Assembly: GCF_032852305.1 (NCBI RefSeq)
Contig: NZ_CP136594.1
Location: 1,029,501 to 1,093,500 of the forward strand
Reading direction: 5' to 3'
DNA length: 64,000 nucleotides
Origin: Parasphingorhabdus sp. SCSIO 66989
GTDB taxonomy: Bacteria; Pseudomonadota; Alphaproteobacteria; Sphingomonadales; Sphingomonadaceae
The translations under genes and the position numbers were made by a program. The notes below the pieces were generated by a model. The model was not told the DNA's origin, ran no database searches, and was given only the letters and a program-made list of their open reading frames with translations. Positions 25,201 to 33,860 of the stretch are shown piece by piece (within the stretch, counting starts at the first letter, position 1; every line of letters starts with the position of its first letter).

Positions 25201-25451
25201 ACCGAGCCAGCGCCGATATTGGTCTCAACGTCCACGCTCCATTCGCCGCTTTCATTGAAATCGGTATAGCCCAGCACATCACAGACTATGCGCTGTTTGA
25301 AGCTGCCATGCAGCGCGGTTTCCTTCAGGTCATTGATCGAGCCATCTTCGATTGTCGCGGCCCATTGTCGCAGGATTTCCAGCTTGCTCTCATCGGCGGG
25401 TGCGGCTCTTTCCACATGTCTGGAAACCGTTTTTTGATTGAAGAGCTGCAT
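22233..25451 (-). CDS. Type IIG restriction-modification enzyme (single polypeptide, Eco57I-like)
   Basis: This 1072-residue protein combines nuclease and adenine methyltransferase. The N-terminal nuclease candidate is D85...E103-L-K105 (SVDLALGH, then PFELKGAK), fitting PD-(D/E)xK. The SAM-binding motif I is DPACGSGVFLV near residue 450, and the catalytic motif NPPY lies near 573. TaqI-like specificity and helical regions follow, and residues 1020-1065 form a coiled-coil-like tail. Such enzymes recognise, cut and protect DNA alone. No separate specificity, nuclease or methylase gene lies nearby. PglX of BREX is an alternative, but the nuclease motif and absence of other brx genes argue against it. 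The start has a weak ribosome binding site. Confidence 0.85.
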   Translation of the reverse strand: MQLFNQKTVSRHVERAAPADESKLEILRQWAATIEDGSINDLKETALHGSFKQRIVCDVLGYTDFNESGEWSVDVETNIGAGSVDLALGHFTAEAKDIIAPFELKGAKTKNLDAIMPGRAKSPVDQAWEYASNNVGSKWVLVSNYLEIRLYSYADGRQFHETFDLAKLHQPQEYKRFMLLLSADSLLSGGSAQLLEESRAEDRDITNALYSDYKELRANLIGAVQQAKPDIDPLEAISVGQTILDRVLFIAFAEDNGLLPDNSLLKAFAHNDPYNPRPVWENFRGLFAAIDQGSEQLNIPRYNGGLFVRDPVIRSLAIPDHICEGFKRLAEYDFASEVPVTILGRIFEQSISDIETLQKQARGEAVAEKKSKGTSGRQKRDGVVYTPDYIARFIVEQTLGTHCREIFDGILAEYAAKGAGADDEEIKWKRKGAEKEAWAAYRERLTSLRIVDPACGSGVFLVIAFDWMKAELERVNERLASLDGAHAGDLFDPDSEILTNNLFGVDVNHESVEIAKLSLWIKTARRGKVLDSLDGNLRVGDSLIEDSSYAYREEGFVWKEAFPDVFAQGGFDIVLGNPPYVRQELLKALKPYLKSRFAVYHGVADLYAYFFERGLRLLKPGGRLGYISSATFFKTAYGKPLREFLRTQATLETIVDFGDNQIFEGVTTYPAILTMRAGAPEPDHHLQFWNIEALPKGSFDDGYRAAKAPYPQSTLPGASWQLEAPELRALRTKIVQGRKTLKEVYGSPLYGIKTGRNEAFVIDRATRDRLVAEDPKSAEVLKPWLEGKDIKRWRAESRDLWLILFERGWTNETFGTADEDLQWERLQAHYPAIAAWLEPHAQACRKRTDKGEFWWELRACSYYQQIEAPKIIYGEFSSTNLFHASAETYFNNKCYFIASDSSALLAYLNSRVFWTFALSQGVAVRGGFVQMHSQFMEQTPLPLTTAEAETALGKLAEAAQNAAEERYRLEQSITRRIPDLADDPAAAKLSTRLKQWWLLPDFAAFQKEVKKTLKADIPLKERSEWEDWISQTRSEITALTAEITRLEAEINTQVYALFDLTQDEIALLEANI

Positions 25452-25559
25452 TATGCGCGCGGTTCCAATTCTTTGGCCATGGAATGGATTTGGTTAGGCA
25501 GAGACAGTATCGACGTAAACCTTGGTAACGCCTTAGCTAACTCTGTGTAAAGCTGCGCG

Positions 25560-26303
25560 TCACTCCGCCAACGCCCCCGTCACAACCGGCGCGATCTTCT
25601 CGACCACCAGATCAACGCCTTCCGCATTGGGATGGATACCATCTTCCAGCATGAGCTCAGAATCGGTCACCACGCCGTCGAGAAAGAAGGGATACAGCGC
25701 CGCATCATATTGTTTGGCGAGGTCGGGGAAGATCGGGTTGAACGCATCGGCATATTCCGGCCCGAGATTGGGGGCGGCGAGCATGCCGGTCAGCACCACC
25801 TTGATCTTGCGGTCGCTCAGCGTTTTCAGCATCGCGTCGAGATTGGCGCGGGTTTGTTCAGGCTCTATGCCGCGTAGCATGTCATTGCCGCCAAGGCCCA
25901 GCACCACCAGATCGGGATTGCGCGGCAGGCCTTCCAGCGCATAGTCGAGCCGCTGCCGCCCGGCGGCGCTGGTGTCGCCCGAGACGCCGGCATTGACGAC
26001 AAACACATTCATGCCATCGGCGACCAGCGCATTTTGCAATTCCTCGGGGAACCCTTCGCCGCGATCAAGGTTGTAACCGGCATAAAGGCTGTCGCCCAAT
26101 GCGAGGATCAGCGTATCTGCGGCTTCGGGCGATTGCGGGCCGGTGAGCGGTTTGCCGCTGGTGCTGGCGTCTTCTGCTGACGCGCCGGGGCGGTTGGCGC
26201 TGTCATTTGTCGAAGCAGATGGACCACAGGCCGAGAGCAATAGCAGCGATAGCTGGCATAGCAGCAGAGGAACGCTATATGGTTTCAAAGTGCTACTTTT
26301 CAT
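25560..26303 (-). CDS. tesA: GDSL-type arylesterase/lysophospholipase TesA, lipoprotein form
   Basis: This 247-residue SGNH hydrolase has the GDSL block ALGDSLYAGY (Ser72), the Gly/Asn blocks NAGVSGDTSAAGRQRL and GLGGNDML, and the Asp/His block DGIHPN near 222-227. The N-terminus carries a lipobox, LLLLSACG, and a Ser/Ala-rich linker, so it is probably anchored in the envelope, unlike soluble periplasmic TesA. It is divergent from ybbA/ybbP, as in E. coli. It hydrolyses thioesters, esters and lysophospholipids. Confidence 0.88.
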   Translation of the reverse strand: MKSSTLKPYSVPLLLCQLSLLLLSACGPSASTNDSANRPGASAEDASTSGKPLTGPQSPEAADTLILALGDSLYAGYNLDRGEGFPEELQNALVADGMNVFVVNAGVSGDTSAAGRQRLDYALEGLPRNPDLVVLGLGGNDMLRGIEPEQTRANLDAMLKTLSDRKIKVVLTGMLAAPNLGPEYADAFNPIFPDLAKQYDAALYPFFLDGVVTDSELMLEDGIHPNAEGVDLVVEKIAPVVTGALAE

Positions 26304-26334
26304 TTCTTGTCCTTATCTGAAAGCATCTCTCTAA

Positions 26335-27090
26335 ATGGCCCGATCTTCCGACCAGACTTCTCATGCTGCCGAAATAGTGCTCGAGGCGCGCAATGTCACG
26401 CTGACTTTGGGCGCGGCCGATGCGCCGGTGGAGATATTGAAGGGCATTGACCTTAGTATCACCAAGGGCGAGAGCGTTGCTATTCTCGGGCCATCGGGTT
26501 CGGGCAAATCCTCGATGATGGCGCTGCTGACCGGCCTGGAAAAGCCGACATCGGGCGAGATTATCGTCAGCGGCACACCGATTGCCAATATGGATGAGGA
26601 CGGTCTGGCGCGGGCGCGGCGCGGGACCATCGGGATCATATTGCAGGCGTTCCACCTTTTACCGACCATGACTGCGATGGAAAATGTCATGGTGCCGTTG
26701 GAGCTGGACTCCGGCGATGATATTCGCGACCGGGCGCAGGATGCGCTGGAGAAGGTCGGGCTGGGCCATCGCCTCGGCCATTATCCGGCGCAGCTTTCCG
26801 GCGGCGAGCAACAGCGTGTGGCGATTGCCCGCGCGATTGTCGGTCAGCCGGATATTCTTTTCGCCGATGAGCCGACGGGCAATCTCGATGGCGAGACCGG
26901 CAGCGAGATTATCGACATATTGTTCGAGCGCCACCGCCATAGCGCCGCGACCCTGGTGATCATCACCCATGACCGCGGTCTTGCTGAGCGCTGCGGGCGG
27001 ATTATCACCATGGGCGATGGCCGCATTGTCGAGGATACCGGCATCCGTGAGGGCATGACCGAAGCTGTGGCGGGGCAGGACGCAGCATGA
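26335..27090 (+). CDS. ybbA: ABC transporter ATP-binding protein, YbbA-like
   Basis: This 251-residue ATPase has Walker A GPSGSGKSS near residues 53-61, Q-loop LQAFHLLPTM, signature LSGGEQQRVAIARA, Walker B ILFADEPTGNLD and the switch histidine in ITHD. It belongs to the LolD/MacB-type exporters that work with FtsX-fold permeases. Its stop overlaps the permease start, so the two are coupled. Family knowledge links the pair to export of envelope molecules, but the cargo is not established. Confidence 0.9.
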   Translation: MARSSDQTSHAAEIVLEARNVTLTLGAADAPVEILKGIDLSITKGESVAILGPSGSGKSSMMALLTGLEKPTSGEIIVSGTPIANMDEDGLARARRGTIGIILQAFHLLPTMTAMENVMVPLELDSGDDIRDRAQDALEKVGLGHRLGHYPAQLSGGEQQRVAIARAIVGQPDILFADEPTGNLDGETGSEIIDILFERHRHSAATLVIITHDRGLAERCGRIITMGDGRIVEDTGIREGMTEAVAGQDAA

Positions 27091-29612
27091 GCTGGAGCCA
27101 GATCTGGGCGATTGCCCGGCGAGACCTCAATGGCCGTTTTCGCGGGCTGCGGCTGTTGTTTATCTGCCTGTTTCTCGGCGTCGCGACGCTGGCGACGATT
27201 GGCAGCCTGACCAGTTCGATCACCAGCGAGATTAGCGAGCGCGGGCAGGAGATATTGGGCGGCGATATCGAGATCGCTCTGTCACAGCGCGAAGCGACCG
27301 AGGAAGAACGCGCCGCCTTTGCCGAAGTCGGCACGGTATCAGAGACTAACCGCATGCGCGCCATGGCGCGGCGGGTTGCCAATGGCCCCGATCCGTCGCG
27401 GGTGCTGGTTGAGCTGAAAGGTGTTGATGCCGTTTATCCGCATTATGGTGATCTGACCTTTGCCGGTGGCGGCAGGCTGGATACGCCGCTGGATGCGCAG
27501 TCGGTTGTGGTTGCCCCAGCACTGTTAGAGCGGCTGCAAATGAAGGTCGGTGACACGGTGCAATTCGGCACGGCGCAATTCACCATTACCGCCGAGATTC
27601 TCGAAGAGCCCGATCGGATCGGTGAGGGCTTCACCCTGGGGCCGGTGGCTTTGGTCTCGCTCGAAGGCCTGGAGCGCACCGGGCTGGTCCAGCCCGGTAG
27701 CTTGTATGAGACCAAATACCGCATCAAAACTTCGGCAGGCGCCAATCCTGCAGAACTGGCAGACAGCCTGCAGGAGCGTTTCCCGACCGCCGGCTGGGAA
27801 GTCAAAGACCGCGAAGAGGGCGCGCCGGGCACGACCCGCTTTATTGAGCGGCTGGGCCAGTTTCTTGGATTGGTCGGCCTGACTGCACTGATTGTTGCCG
27901 GGATTGGGGTTGGCAATGGCGTCTCCTCCTATCTTTCGGGCAAGCGCAGCAGCATCGCGACCTTTAAGGTCCTGGGCGCTGAGACCAGTGACATTGCCCG
28001 CATCTACCTGCTGCAACTGGCGGCGGTGGCGGCGCTGGCGATTGTTACCGGGCTGATATTGGGCGCGATGATGCCACCGCTGATTATCGCAGCTTTGGGC
28101 GATGTGCTGCCGGTGCAGCCGGGGATCAGCATCCATCCGATCCCGCTGCTCGCCGCCGCGCTTTACGGTATATTGATCGCGATTATCTTCGCACTGCCGC
28201 CCCTGGCACAGGCGCGCTATGTCCCTGCTGCCGGGCTGTTCCGCGATATGGTGGAGCGTAATGCGCGGATTGATCGGTTGACGCTGATCCTTGTCTCGAT
28301 TGCGTTCGGCGCGATTGTCACCCTGGCGATGGTCACGGCGCGCGAGCCATGGTTCTCGGCGGGTTTCCTTGGCGCTTCGCTTGGCGTCTTGTTCCTGCTG
28401 GCGCTGCTCGGCGGAGCGATCCGCTGGACAGCCTCGCGCCTGCCGCGCCCGCGCCAACCTCTGGTGCGGCTGGCGGTTGCCGGGCTTCACCGCCCCGGCG
28501 CCCAGACCGGTGCGCTGGTTGTAGCTTTGGGACTGGGGCTTACACTGTTCGTCATTCTCGCGGCGATCCAGACCAGCCTGACCGGCGAGATTACCCGCTC
28601 GGTACCTGAACGCGCACCCAGCCTGTTCGCTATCGACATACCGGTGGATCAGGAGAAGCAGCTGCGCGCCAGCATTGCCGAGATCGACCCGGATGCGGAA
28701 GTCGCCACCGTACCGACCATGCGTGGCTCGATCACCGGCTATGGTGATACCCGCGTCGCCGATCTGGAGGAATTGCCCGAAGGCGCATGGATGCTGCGCG
28801 GCGACCGGGCGCTGACTTACGCGGCCACTGTTCCCGAAGGCAGCGAGCTGGTGGAAGGACAATGGTGGCCGCTGCTCTATAATGGCCCGCCCCAGGTCTC
28901 GATTGACGCCGAGATGGCGCAGGTGCTTGACCTTGAGATTGGCGATACGCTGACGGTCAGCTTTTTGGGGCGCGAGATTACCGCGACGATAACATCGCTG
29001 CGTCAGATTAACTGGCAGAGTCTCGGGTTCAACTATCTGATGGTGTTTTCACCCAACACGCTGCGCGATGCGCCGCATAATCTGGCCGCCAGTGTCAGCC
29101 TGTCCGATGCCGGGAATGTCGAGCAGGAGCAGCAGGCCTCCAATGCGATTCTGGGCGCGTTTCCTTCGGCGACGGTTGTAGCGGTGAGCGAGATTATCGG
29201 CGAGGTGCGGACCTTGCTTAACCAGATGGCGACCGCGATTACGGCAGCGGCAGCGATCACCATTTTGTCTGGTCTGGCCGTGCTGATCGGCGCGATAGCC
29301 GCATCACGGCAGGCGCGCACCTATGACAGCGTTATCCTCAAAACGCTGGGCGCGACGCGGCGGCAGATATTGCTGGTGCAGGCGATGGAATATGGCCTGT
29401 TGGCACTGCTGTTGGCGCTGGTCGCGCTGGCGCTGGGCTATGCCGCTTCATGGTATGTGATGACGCAGATTTTCCAGTTCGGGTTTGCGCCTGACTGGAC
29501 GATTGTGCTGCTGACATTGGGCGGCGGTGCATTGCTGACGTTGGTGGTCGGCTTGGTCGGCGCGCTGCCTGTGCTATCGGCCAAACCTGCGCAAGCATTG
29601 CGGCATTTGTAA
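27087..29612 (+). CDS. ybbP: ABC transporter permease, YbbP-like (FtsX fold)
   Basis: This 841-residue inner-membrane protein has an N-terminal helix (LLFICLFLGVATLATIGS), a large periplasmic domain, FtsX-type helix bundles near residues 255-390 and 735-835, and central helices near 400-500. SYLSGKRSSIATFKVLGAE and RQARTYDSVILKTLGATRRQILL are the paired FtsX cytoplasmic motifs. Its length matches YbbP. It starts inside the ATPase stop and is followed 10 bases later by a palindromic repeat. Confidence 0.9.
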   Translation: MSWSQIWAIARRDLNGRFRGLRLLFICLFLGVATLATIGSLTSSITSEISERGQEILGGDIEIALSQREATEEERAAFAEVGTVSETNRMRAMARRVANGPDPSRVLVELKGVDAVYPHYGDLTFAGGGRLDTPLDAQSVVVAPALLERLQMKVGDTVQFGTAQFTITAEILEEPDRIGEGFTLGPVALVSLEGLERTGLVQPGSLYETKYRIKTSAGANPAELADSLQERFPTAGWEVKDREEGAPGTTRFIERLGQFLGLVGLTALIVAGIGVGNGVSSYLSGKRSSIATFKVLGAETSDIARIYLLQLAAVAALAIVTGLILGAMMPPLIIAALGDVLPVQPGISIHPIPLLAAALYGILIAIIFALPPLAQARYVPAAGLFRDMVERNARIDRLTLILVSIAFGAIVTLAMVTAREPWFSAGFLGASLGVLFLLALLGGAIRWTASRLPRPRQPLVRLAVAGLHRPGAQTGALVVALGLGLTLFVILAAIQTSLTGEITRSVPERAPSLFAIDIPVDQEKQLRASIAEIDPDAEVATVPTMRGSITGYGDTRVADLEELPEGAWMLRGDRALTYAATVPEGSELVEGQWWPLLYNGPPQVSIDAEMAQVLDLEIGDTLTVSFLGREITATITSLRQINWQSLGFNYLMVFSPNTLRDAPHNLAASVSLSDAGNVEQEQQASNAILGAFPSATVVAVSEIIGEVRTLLNQMATAITAAAAITILSGLAVLIGAIAASRQARTYDSVILKTLGATRRQILLVQAMEYGLLALLLALVALALGYAASWYVMTQIFQFGFAPDWTIVLLTLGGGALLTLVVGLVGALPVLSAKPAQALRHL

Positions 29613-29621
29613 GGATTTAAG

Positions 29622-29770
29622 CCCCTCCTCTTCAGAGGAGGGGTTGGGGTGGTGGCGAACCGCAGGTGAGCTCGCGCTAGCGAATTCAAGACGTGCCGCA
29701 GTACCACCCCGCTGCGACTAAGCTCGCTTCGCTCACTAAGTCTCACTGCCCCTCCTCTGAAGAGGAGGGG
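29622..29770. repeat. Intergenic palindromic element, copy 3 (149 bp)
   Basis: Its ends at 29622-29643 and 29749-29770 match those of copy 2, and the left 37 bases are the same. The interior keeps GAGCTCGCG, GCGAATTC, CACCACCCCGCTGCGACTAAG and CTAAGTCTCACTG with diverged sequence between. It fills the gap between two converging genes and abuts the stop codon of the SBF-type transporter at 29771, so it may terminate both. Confidence 0.85.
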
Positions 29771-30757
29771 TTATGTCGCACTCCGCAAAACCGGCCGTTG
29801 CAGCCGGTTTGCCAATGGTGCCGAGATAATCAGCTGTATCTGATGATAGATCAACGCTGGCAGGATCACCATACCGGCTTCGGGTCCGGCAAAGATCAAT
29901 GCCGCCATCGGCGCGCCGGTGGCGATGCTTTTGTGCGATCCGGAGAACATCATCGATATGCGGTCCTTGCGCGCCAATTTCAGCGCGCCGCCGAGCAGCC
30001 AACTGCCGCCAAAGGCCAATAGCAACATCACCATGACCACGCCGCACAACAGCGCCAGTTCCGTGGCACTGACAGTCTGCCACAACCCACCCGCGACGGC
30101 GCTACTAAAGGCGACATAAACCGCAGTGGCGATCGCGCTCTTGTCCATAAAGCCGAGCAGCGTCTTGCGCTCTTTCGCCCATGCACCGAACCAGCCCTGC
30201 AATAGCTGGCCGAGGCAAAAGGGCAGCAACAGGATCAGCATGATCTTGCCGACCAGCGCGCCACCATTTGCTGCGCCGCTGTCACCACTGCCAAGGCCTA
30301 TGGTCAAGATCACCAGCAGCGGCGTGATGATGATCGCCGCCAGATTAAGCAATGCCGAAGCGACAACCGAGGCGGCGATATTGCCGCCGGCAAGCGAGGA
30401 ATAGCTGATCGCCGATTGCACTGTGCTGGGCAGCAGGCCGACAAAGATCAGACCGGTAACCAGTCCGGCGGGCAATTGTCCCTGCATAGTCCACGAAGCG
30501 CTGAGCCCAACCAAAGGCATAAACGCAAAGACAAACAATGCGATAATGGCTTGCAGCCGCCAATCGCGGATCGCCTGCACCACTTCTGCGCGCGGTAACC
30601 GCAGGCCATGCAGCAGGAACAGCAGAAAGATCGCCGCTGCTGAGACGGTGCTGCCAATCTCCGCCGCTTGCCCCCTTAGTGGCACAAAGCTGGCAAAGAT
30701 GATCGTGCCGAAAAGCACCATCACAAAGCGGTCAGGAATAAGCGCGGCCCAGTTCAT
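29771..30757 (-). CDS. Bile acid:sodium symporter-like transporter (SBF family)
   Basis: This 328-residue inner-membrane protein has about nine to ten helices. LIFVGLLPSTVQSAISYSSLAGGN and GSHKSIATGAPMAALIF are the two crossover signatures of the SBF-like (PF13593/YfeH) branch. ATG 30757 follows AGGAGGG, which favours it over an in-frame ATG at 30784. It presumably imports an organic anion with sodium; the substrate is unknown. A palindromic repeat touches its 3' end. Confidence 0.87.
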   Translation of the reverse strand: MNWAALIPDRFVMVLFGTIIFASFVPLRGQAAEIGSTVSAAAIFLLFLLHGLRLPRAEVVQAIRDWRLQAIIALFVFAFMPLVGLSASWTMQGQLPAGLVTGLIFVGLLPSTVQSAISYSSLAGGNIAASVVASALLNLAAIIITPLLVILTIGLGSGDSGAANGGALVGKIMLILLLPFCLGQLLQGWFGAWAKERKTLLGFMDKSAIATAVYVAFSSAVAGGLWQTVSATELALLCGVVMVMLLLAFGGSWLLGGALKLARKDRISMMFSGSHKSIATGAPMAALIFAGPEAGMVILPALIYHQIQLIISAPLANRLQRPVLRSAT

Positions 30758-30850
30758 GGGGCCCTCCTGCATTTTCGCTGACATTATCGCAATGATTTCC
30801 TATCGATTGGATTAGTAGATTCGATACTAAATGGTTTGAGCATCTTTTCT

Positions 30851-30961
30851 CCCTCTCCCCGCCGGGGAGAGGGTTGGGGTGAGGGGGAGCGAGGCGCAGC
30901 CGAGCGTCCAAGCCATCAGCATCGTACACCCCCATCCAACCTTCCCCCTCAAGGGGGAAGG
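30851..30961. repeat. Intergenic palindromic element, copy 4 (111 bp)
   Basis: The left block (30851-30873) is a GC-centred palindrome followed by GTTGGGGTGAGG. The right block (30940-30961) is CCTTCCCCC/GGGGGAAGG preceded by CCCCATCCAA. It belongs to the same architectural family as copies 1-3 with different stem sequence. It lies between the divergent transporter and glutaminase genes, so it is within a promoter region. Confidence 0.75.
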
Positions 30962-30995
30962 CTCAGACAGTGCTATACCTGTTGGGAGAACCTAA

Positions 30996-31925
30996 GTGGA
31001 TTATGACTGGTCGACAATTCTCGCCACGATTGAACAGACGGTTCAGCCGCATATCGGTAGCGGTAAGGTGGCGGATTATATCCCGGCGCTGGCGGCGGTT
31101 GATCCTAATCAGTTTGGCATGGCCGTCGCGCTCAAGGATGGCAGCGTGCATTGTCTCGGCGATGCGGCCAAGCCTTTCTCGATCCAGAGCATTTCGAAGG
31201 TGTTCACCCTGTCGATGACCCTGCGGCTCATGGGCGCGGAGCTGTGGAAGCGGGTCGGGCGGGAACCTTCGGGCAGTGGCTTTAACTCTATCGTCCAGCT
31301 CGAATATGAATGCGGCATTCCGCGCAATCCGCTGATCAATGCCGGAGCGATTGTGGTGACTGACCATCTGGTGAACGATGGCGATTGCGACACCATGATC
31401 GACCAGCTTGTCGCGCGGCTGCGGCATCTGGCGCAGGATGAGGCGATAGCGATTGATGATGAGGTTGCCCGGTCAGAGGCGGCAGCAGGCGCACGCAACC
31501 GAGCGCTGGCCAATTTTATGGCGTCCTATGGCAATATGACCAATCCGGTGGAAGACACGCTTTCCGCCTATTTCCGCCATTGCGCTATAGCGATGTCGTG
31601 TCGCCAATTGGCACGCGCCGCGCTCTATCTCGCTTTTGATGGCTGTGATCCGGTGACCGGCGAGCAGATTATCACCTCGTCCAACTGTCGCCGCATCAAT
31701 GCGGTGATGATGACCTGCGGCCATTATGACAATAGTGGTGATTTTGCCTTTCGTATCGGCCTGCCGGGCAAAAGTGGCGTCGGCGGCGGCATATTGGTGA
31801 TTGCTCCGACCTTTGGTGCGATTGCGGTATGGTCGCCGGGACTGAATGACGCTGGAACCTCAACCGTCGGCAGCATCGCACTGGAATCGCTGGTGGAGCA
31901 GACAGGCTGGTCGGTGTTTGTGTGA
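30996..31925 (+). CDS. glsA: Glutaminase
   Basis: This 309-residue serine-dependent glutaminase converts L-glutamine to glutamate and ammonia. The beta-lactamase-like catalytic SxxK is in [13 protein letters not shown] near residues 60-72. [25 protein letters not shown] and [17 protein letters not shown] are all conserved in the family. The GTG start at 30996 has GGGAGA upstream. Length is typical. It stands alone between two palindromic elements. Confidence 0.94.
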   Translation: MDYDWSTILATIEQTVQPHIGSGKVADYIPALAAVDPNQFGMAVALKDGSVHCLGDAAKPFSIQSISKVFTLSMTLRLMGAELWKRVGREPSGSGFNSIVQLEYECGIPRNPLINAGAIVVTDHLVNDGDCDTMIDQLVARLRHLAQDEAIAIDDEVARSEAAAGARNRALANFMASYGNMTNPVEDTLSAYFRHCAIAMSCRQLARAALYLAFDGCDPVTGEQIITSSNCRRINAVMMTCGHYDNSGDFAFRIGLPGKSGVGGGILVIAPTFGAIAVWSPGLNDAGTSTVGSIALESLVEQTGWSVFV

Positions 31926-31932
31926 AAAATAG

Positions 31933-32033
31933 CCCTCTCCCCTTCAGGGGAGAGGGTTGGGAGAGAGGGCGTTCAACAAGCGCATCGCAAGCGGATGGCC
32001 CCCACCCCTAACCCCTCCCCTGAAGGGGAGGGG
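31933..32033. repeat. Intergenic palindromic element, copy 5 (101 bp)
   Basis: Self-complementary blocks at 31933-31956 and 32012-32033 (CCCTCTCCCC- and CCCCTCCCC-type arms) are followed inside by GGGTTGGGAGAG and CCCCCACCCCTAA. It lies between the converging glutaminase and small membrane protein genes, where it could terminate both. Confidence 0.8.
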
Positions 32034-32039
32034 AACATT

Positions 32040-32396
32040 TTATGCAGCCCGATAAGCCTTTGCGCGCTCGGGGCCAGCGAAAACCGCGATAATATCGCCC
32101 GGATTCTTGCCAATCGCAACCAGCAGATAGATGGTCAGAAACGGAATGCCGAAGGATGCCGCCAGCAGCGCCAGTCCGAGACCGGCGGCGCTGAAATGAT
32201 GGCGCCATGCGGTCCATAGCCCTGACAGCACAAGGAAACCGGCAAAGTCGAGGTTAAACTGCCCCTGCCAGTCCATAACGCCAATCGCACCGAAAAAGGG
32301 AGGCATAAGGTTCATGCCATGATTGGCGATAACTGGAACGGTATAGGCGACAACGGTCACCAGAAGCACGATAAGAAGAATGCGAAAAGCGGCCAT
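32040..32396 (-). CDS. Small membrane protein, uncharacterised (118 aa)
   Basis: This protein has three hydrophobic helices: an N-terminal one (ILLIVLLVTVVAYTVPVI), LDFAGFLVLSGLWTAW, and LGLALLAASFGIPFLTIYLLVAIG. The charged C-terminus ends ERAKAYRAA. I do not recognise a named family, although the shape is common among sphingomonad membrane proteins. It may share a transcript direction with the racemase gene upstream, but 89 bases separate them. Confidence 0.7.
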   Translation of the reverse strand: MAAFRILLIVLLVTVVAYTVPVIANHGMNLMPPFFGAIGVMDWQGQFNLDFAGFLVLSGLWTAWRHHFSAAGLGLALLAASFGIPFLTIYLLVAIGKNPGDIIAVFAGPERAKAYRAA

Positions 32397-32485
32397 GACA
32401 TGTTCCCTGATAGCGTGACGGGGCCAGCCCGTTGATCACGCTATAGAGAAATGTAGCGATCGCTACAATAACAAAATTATGCTTT

Positions 32486-33517
32486 TTACATTCGCGGCTT
32501 CGGCGCCGGTGTTTCGGAGAAGCGTGGGGCAGGGGCGGGCTGCACCATACCGTCCACCTTGATATAGGTCTGCCGTTCAGCATTGTGTGGATGGTTCGGC
32601 GCTTCGCTCAGGCTCAATACAGGGGCGAAACAGGCGTCGGAATGCTCCAGCAATGCGCACCATTCATCGCGTGTCTTGCTCTTGAAGATGGTGGTTAGCT
32701 TTTCTTTCAGCTTCGGCCATTCCGCCGGGTTCATCTGTGGATCGAAGTCCGCGTCTTCAGCCAGACCAGCGCGCTTCCGCAGTTCGGCATAAAACTGCGC
32801 CTCAATCGAACCGATAGAGACATATTTGCCGTCCGCAGTTTCATAGGTGTCATAGAAATGCGCCCCGGTGTCGAGCAGATTGACACCGCGCTCATCGCGC
32901 CACTGGCCATTGCCGAGAAAGGTATAGGTCATCGCGGACAGGACGGCGGAACCATCGGTCATGGCGCAGTCAATAACTTGCCCCTTGCCGGTCTGGCGCG
33001 CCGATAAGATACCCGCCACCATGCCAAAAGCCATCATCATGCCGCCGCCGCCAAAATCGCCGACGGCGTTGATCGGCGGCGTTGGTTTGTCACCCGCACG
33101 GCCATAGCCATGCAGCGCGCCAGAGAGTGCGATATAGTTGATATCATGCCCGGCAAAAGGCGCATAAGGCCCGGTCTGCCCCCAACCGGTCATGCGGCCA
33201 TAGACCAAGGCCGGATTGTCGGCGTGCAGCAAATCGGGTCCAAGGCCGAGCCTTTCCATCACACCGGGCCGAAAACCCTCGATAAGGCCATCAGCCTCGC
33301 GCGCGAGATCGCGCACCTTGGCAACGCCTTCCTCGCTCTTCAGGTCTGCTGTAACCAGCTCGCGCGAGCGGTTCAGAATGTCCTTTGTTTGCTGCGCACC
33401 GGGACGCTCTACCCGGATCACACGTGCACCATGGTCGGCCAGCATCATACCCGCAAAAGGGCCGGGGCCTATGCCTGCCAGTTCGATAATTGTCACGCCA
33501 TCCAATACGCCAGGCAT
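32486..33517 (-). CDS. Alpha-methylacyl-CoA racemase
   Basis: This 343-residue CaiB/BaiF-fold enzyme has the racemase residues His124 in AGHDINYIALSG and Asp154 in AVGDFGGGGM. They correspond by motif to His126 and Asp156 of the mycobacterial MCR enzyme; IEAQFYAEL fits the third active-site region. This separates it from CoA-transferases of the same fold. ATG 33517 follows AGGAGAG. It would interconvert 2R and 2S methyl-branched acyl-CoAs, letting branched or terpenoid-derived acids enter beta-oxidation. That suits the P450/beta-oxidation cluster in this window. Confidence 0.86.
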   Translation of the reverse strand: MPGVLDGVTIIELAGIGPGPFAGMMLADHGARVIRVERPGAQQTKDILNRSRELVTADLKSEEGVAKVRDLAREADGLIEGFRPGVMERLGLGPDLLHADNPALVYGRMTGWGQTGPYAPFAGHDINYIALSGALHGYGRAGDKPTPPINAVGDFGGGGMMMAFGMVAGILSARQTGKGQVIDCAMTDGSAVLSAMTYTFLGNGQWRDERGVNLLDTGAHFYDTYETADGKYVSIGSIEAQFYAELRKRAGLAEDADFDPQMNPAEWPKLKEKLTTIFKSKTRDEWCALLEHSDACFAPVLSLSEAPNHPHNAERQTYIKVDGMVQPAPAPRFSETPAPKPRM

Positions 33518-33860
33518 AAACTCTCTCCTATTGCTGTTGCGGTCCATTATGGTCCGTCATTTTGCGGGCAAAGCTATCGCGGATTGCCTGAATTGCAACA
33601 TTGCTGTGTGCTAGGCTTGTTGCACAAACGCATCATTTGTCCGGATTGGCGCAATCGGCGGTTGGCCTGTGTTTTGATTGTCCTTGCTCCAAGCCACTAT
33701 GCCGTAACGGCAATTATGTTTGTGTAATCACAAGCCAGAGTTTCCAGAAAAAAAATTGCATCGCGGGCCTATCTGTGACAACTTTATTGCAGGTGTCACT
33801 TGACGAAACAAAAGTTCGCAATGGCTCCTGCTACATAGCAATCTTTCATGGGAGATGAGG
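33518..33860. other. 343-bp upstream region of a TonB receptor
   Basis: No gene is seen here. It holds the perfect 13-base dyad TGCCGT-A-ACGGCA (33700-33712). It also has several TTGCA-type words (TTGCAACATTGC near 33593, TTGTTGCACAA near 33618) that could belong to promoters of the divergent racemase and receptor genes. Sequence is AT-rich close to the receptor start. Confidence 0.5.

Noticed and set aside
22233-25451. PglX methyltransferase of a BREX system
   Set aside because: No other BREX gene is nearby, and the N-terminus carries a nuclease-like D...ExK motif absent from PglX.
27525-28862. Antisense frame of 445 codons inside the YbbP-like permease gene
   Set aside because: The product is dominated by Gln, Arg and Asn with no domain, a typical shadow of a GC-rich membrane-protein gene.
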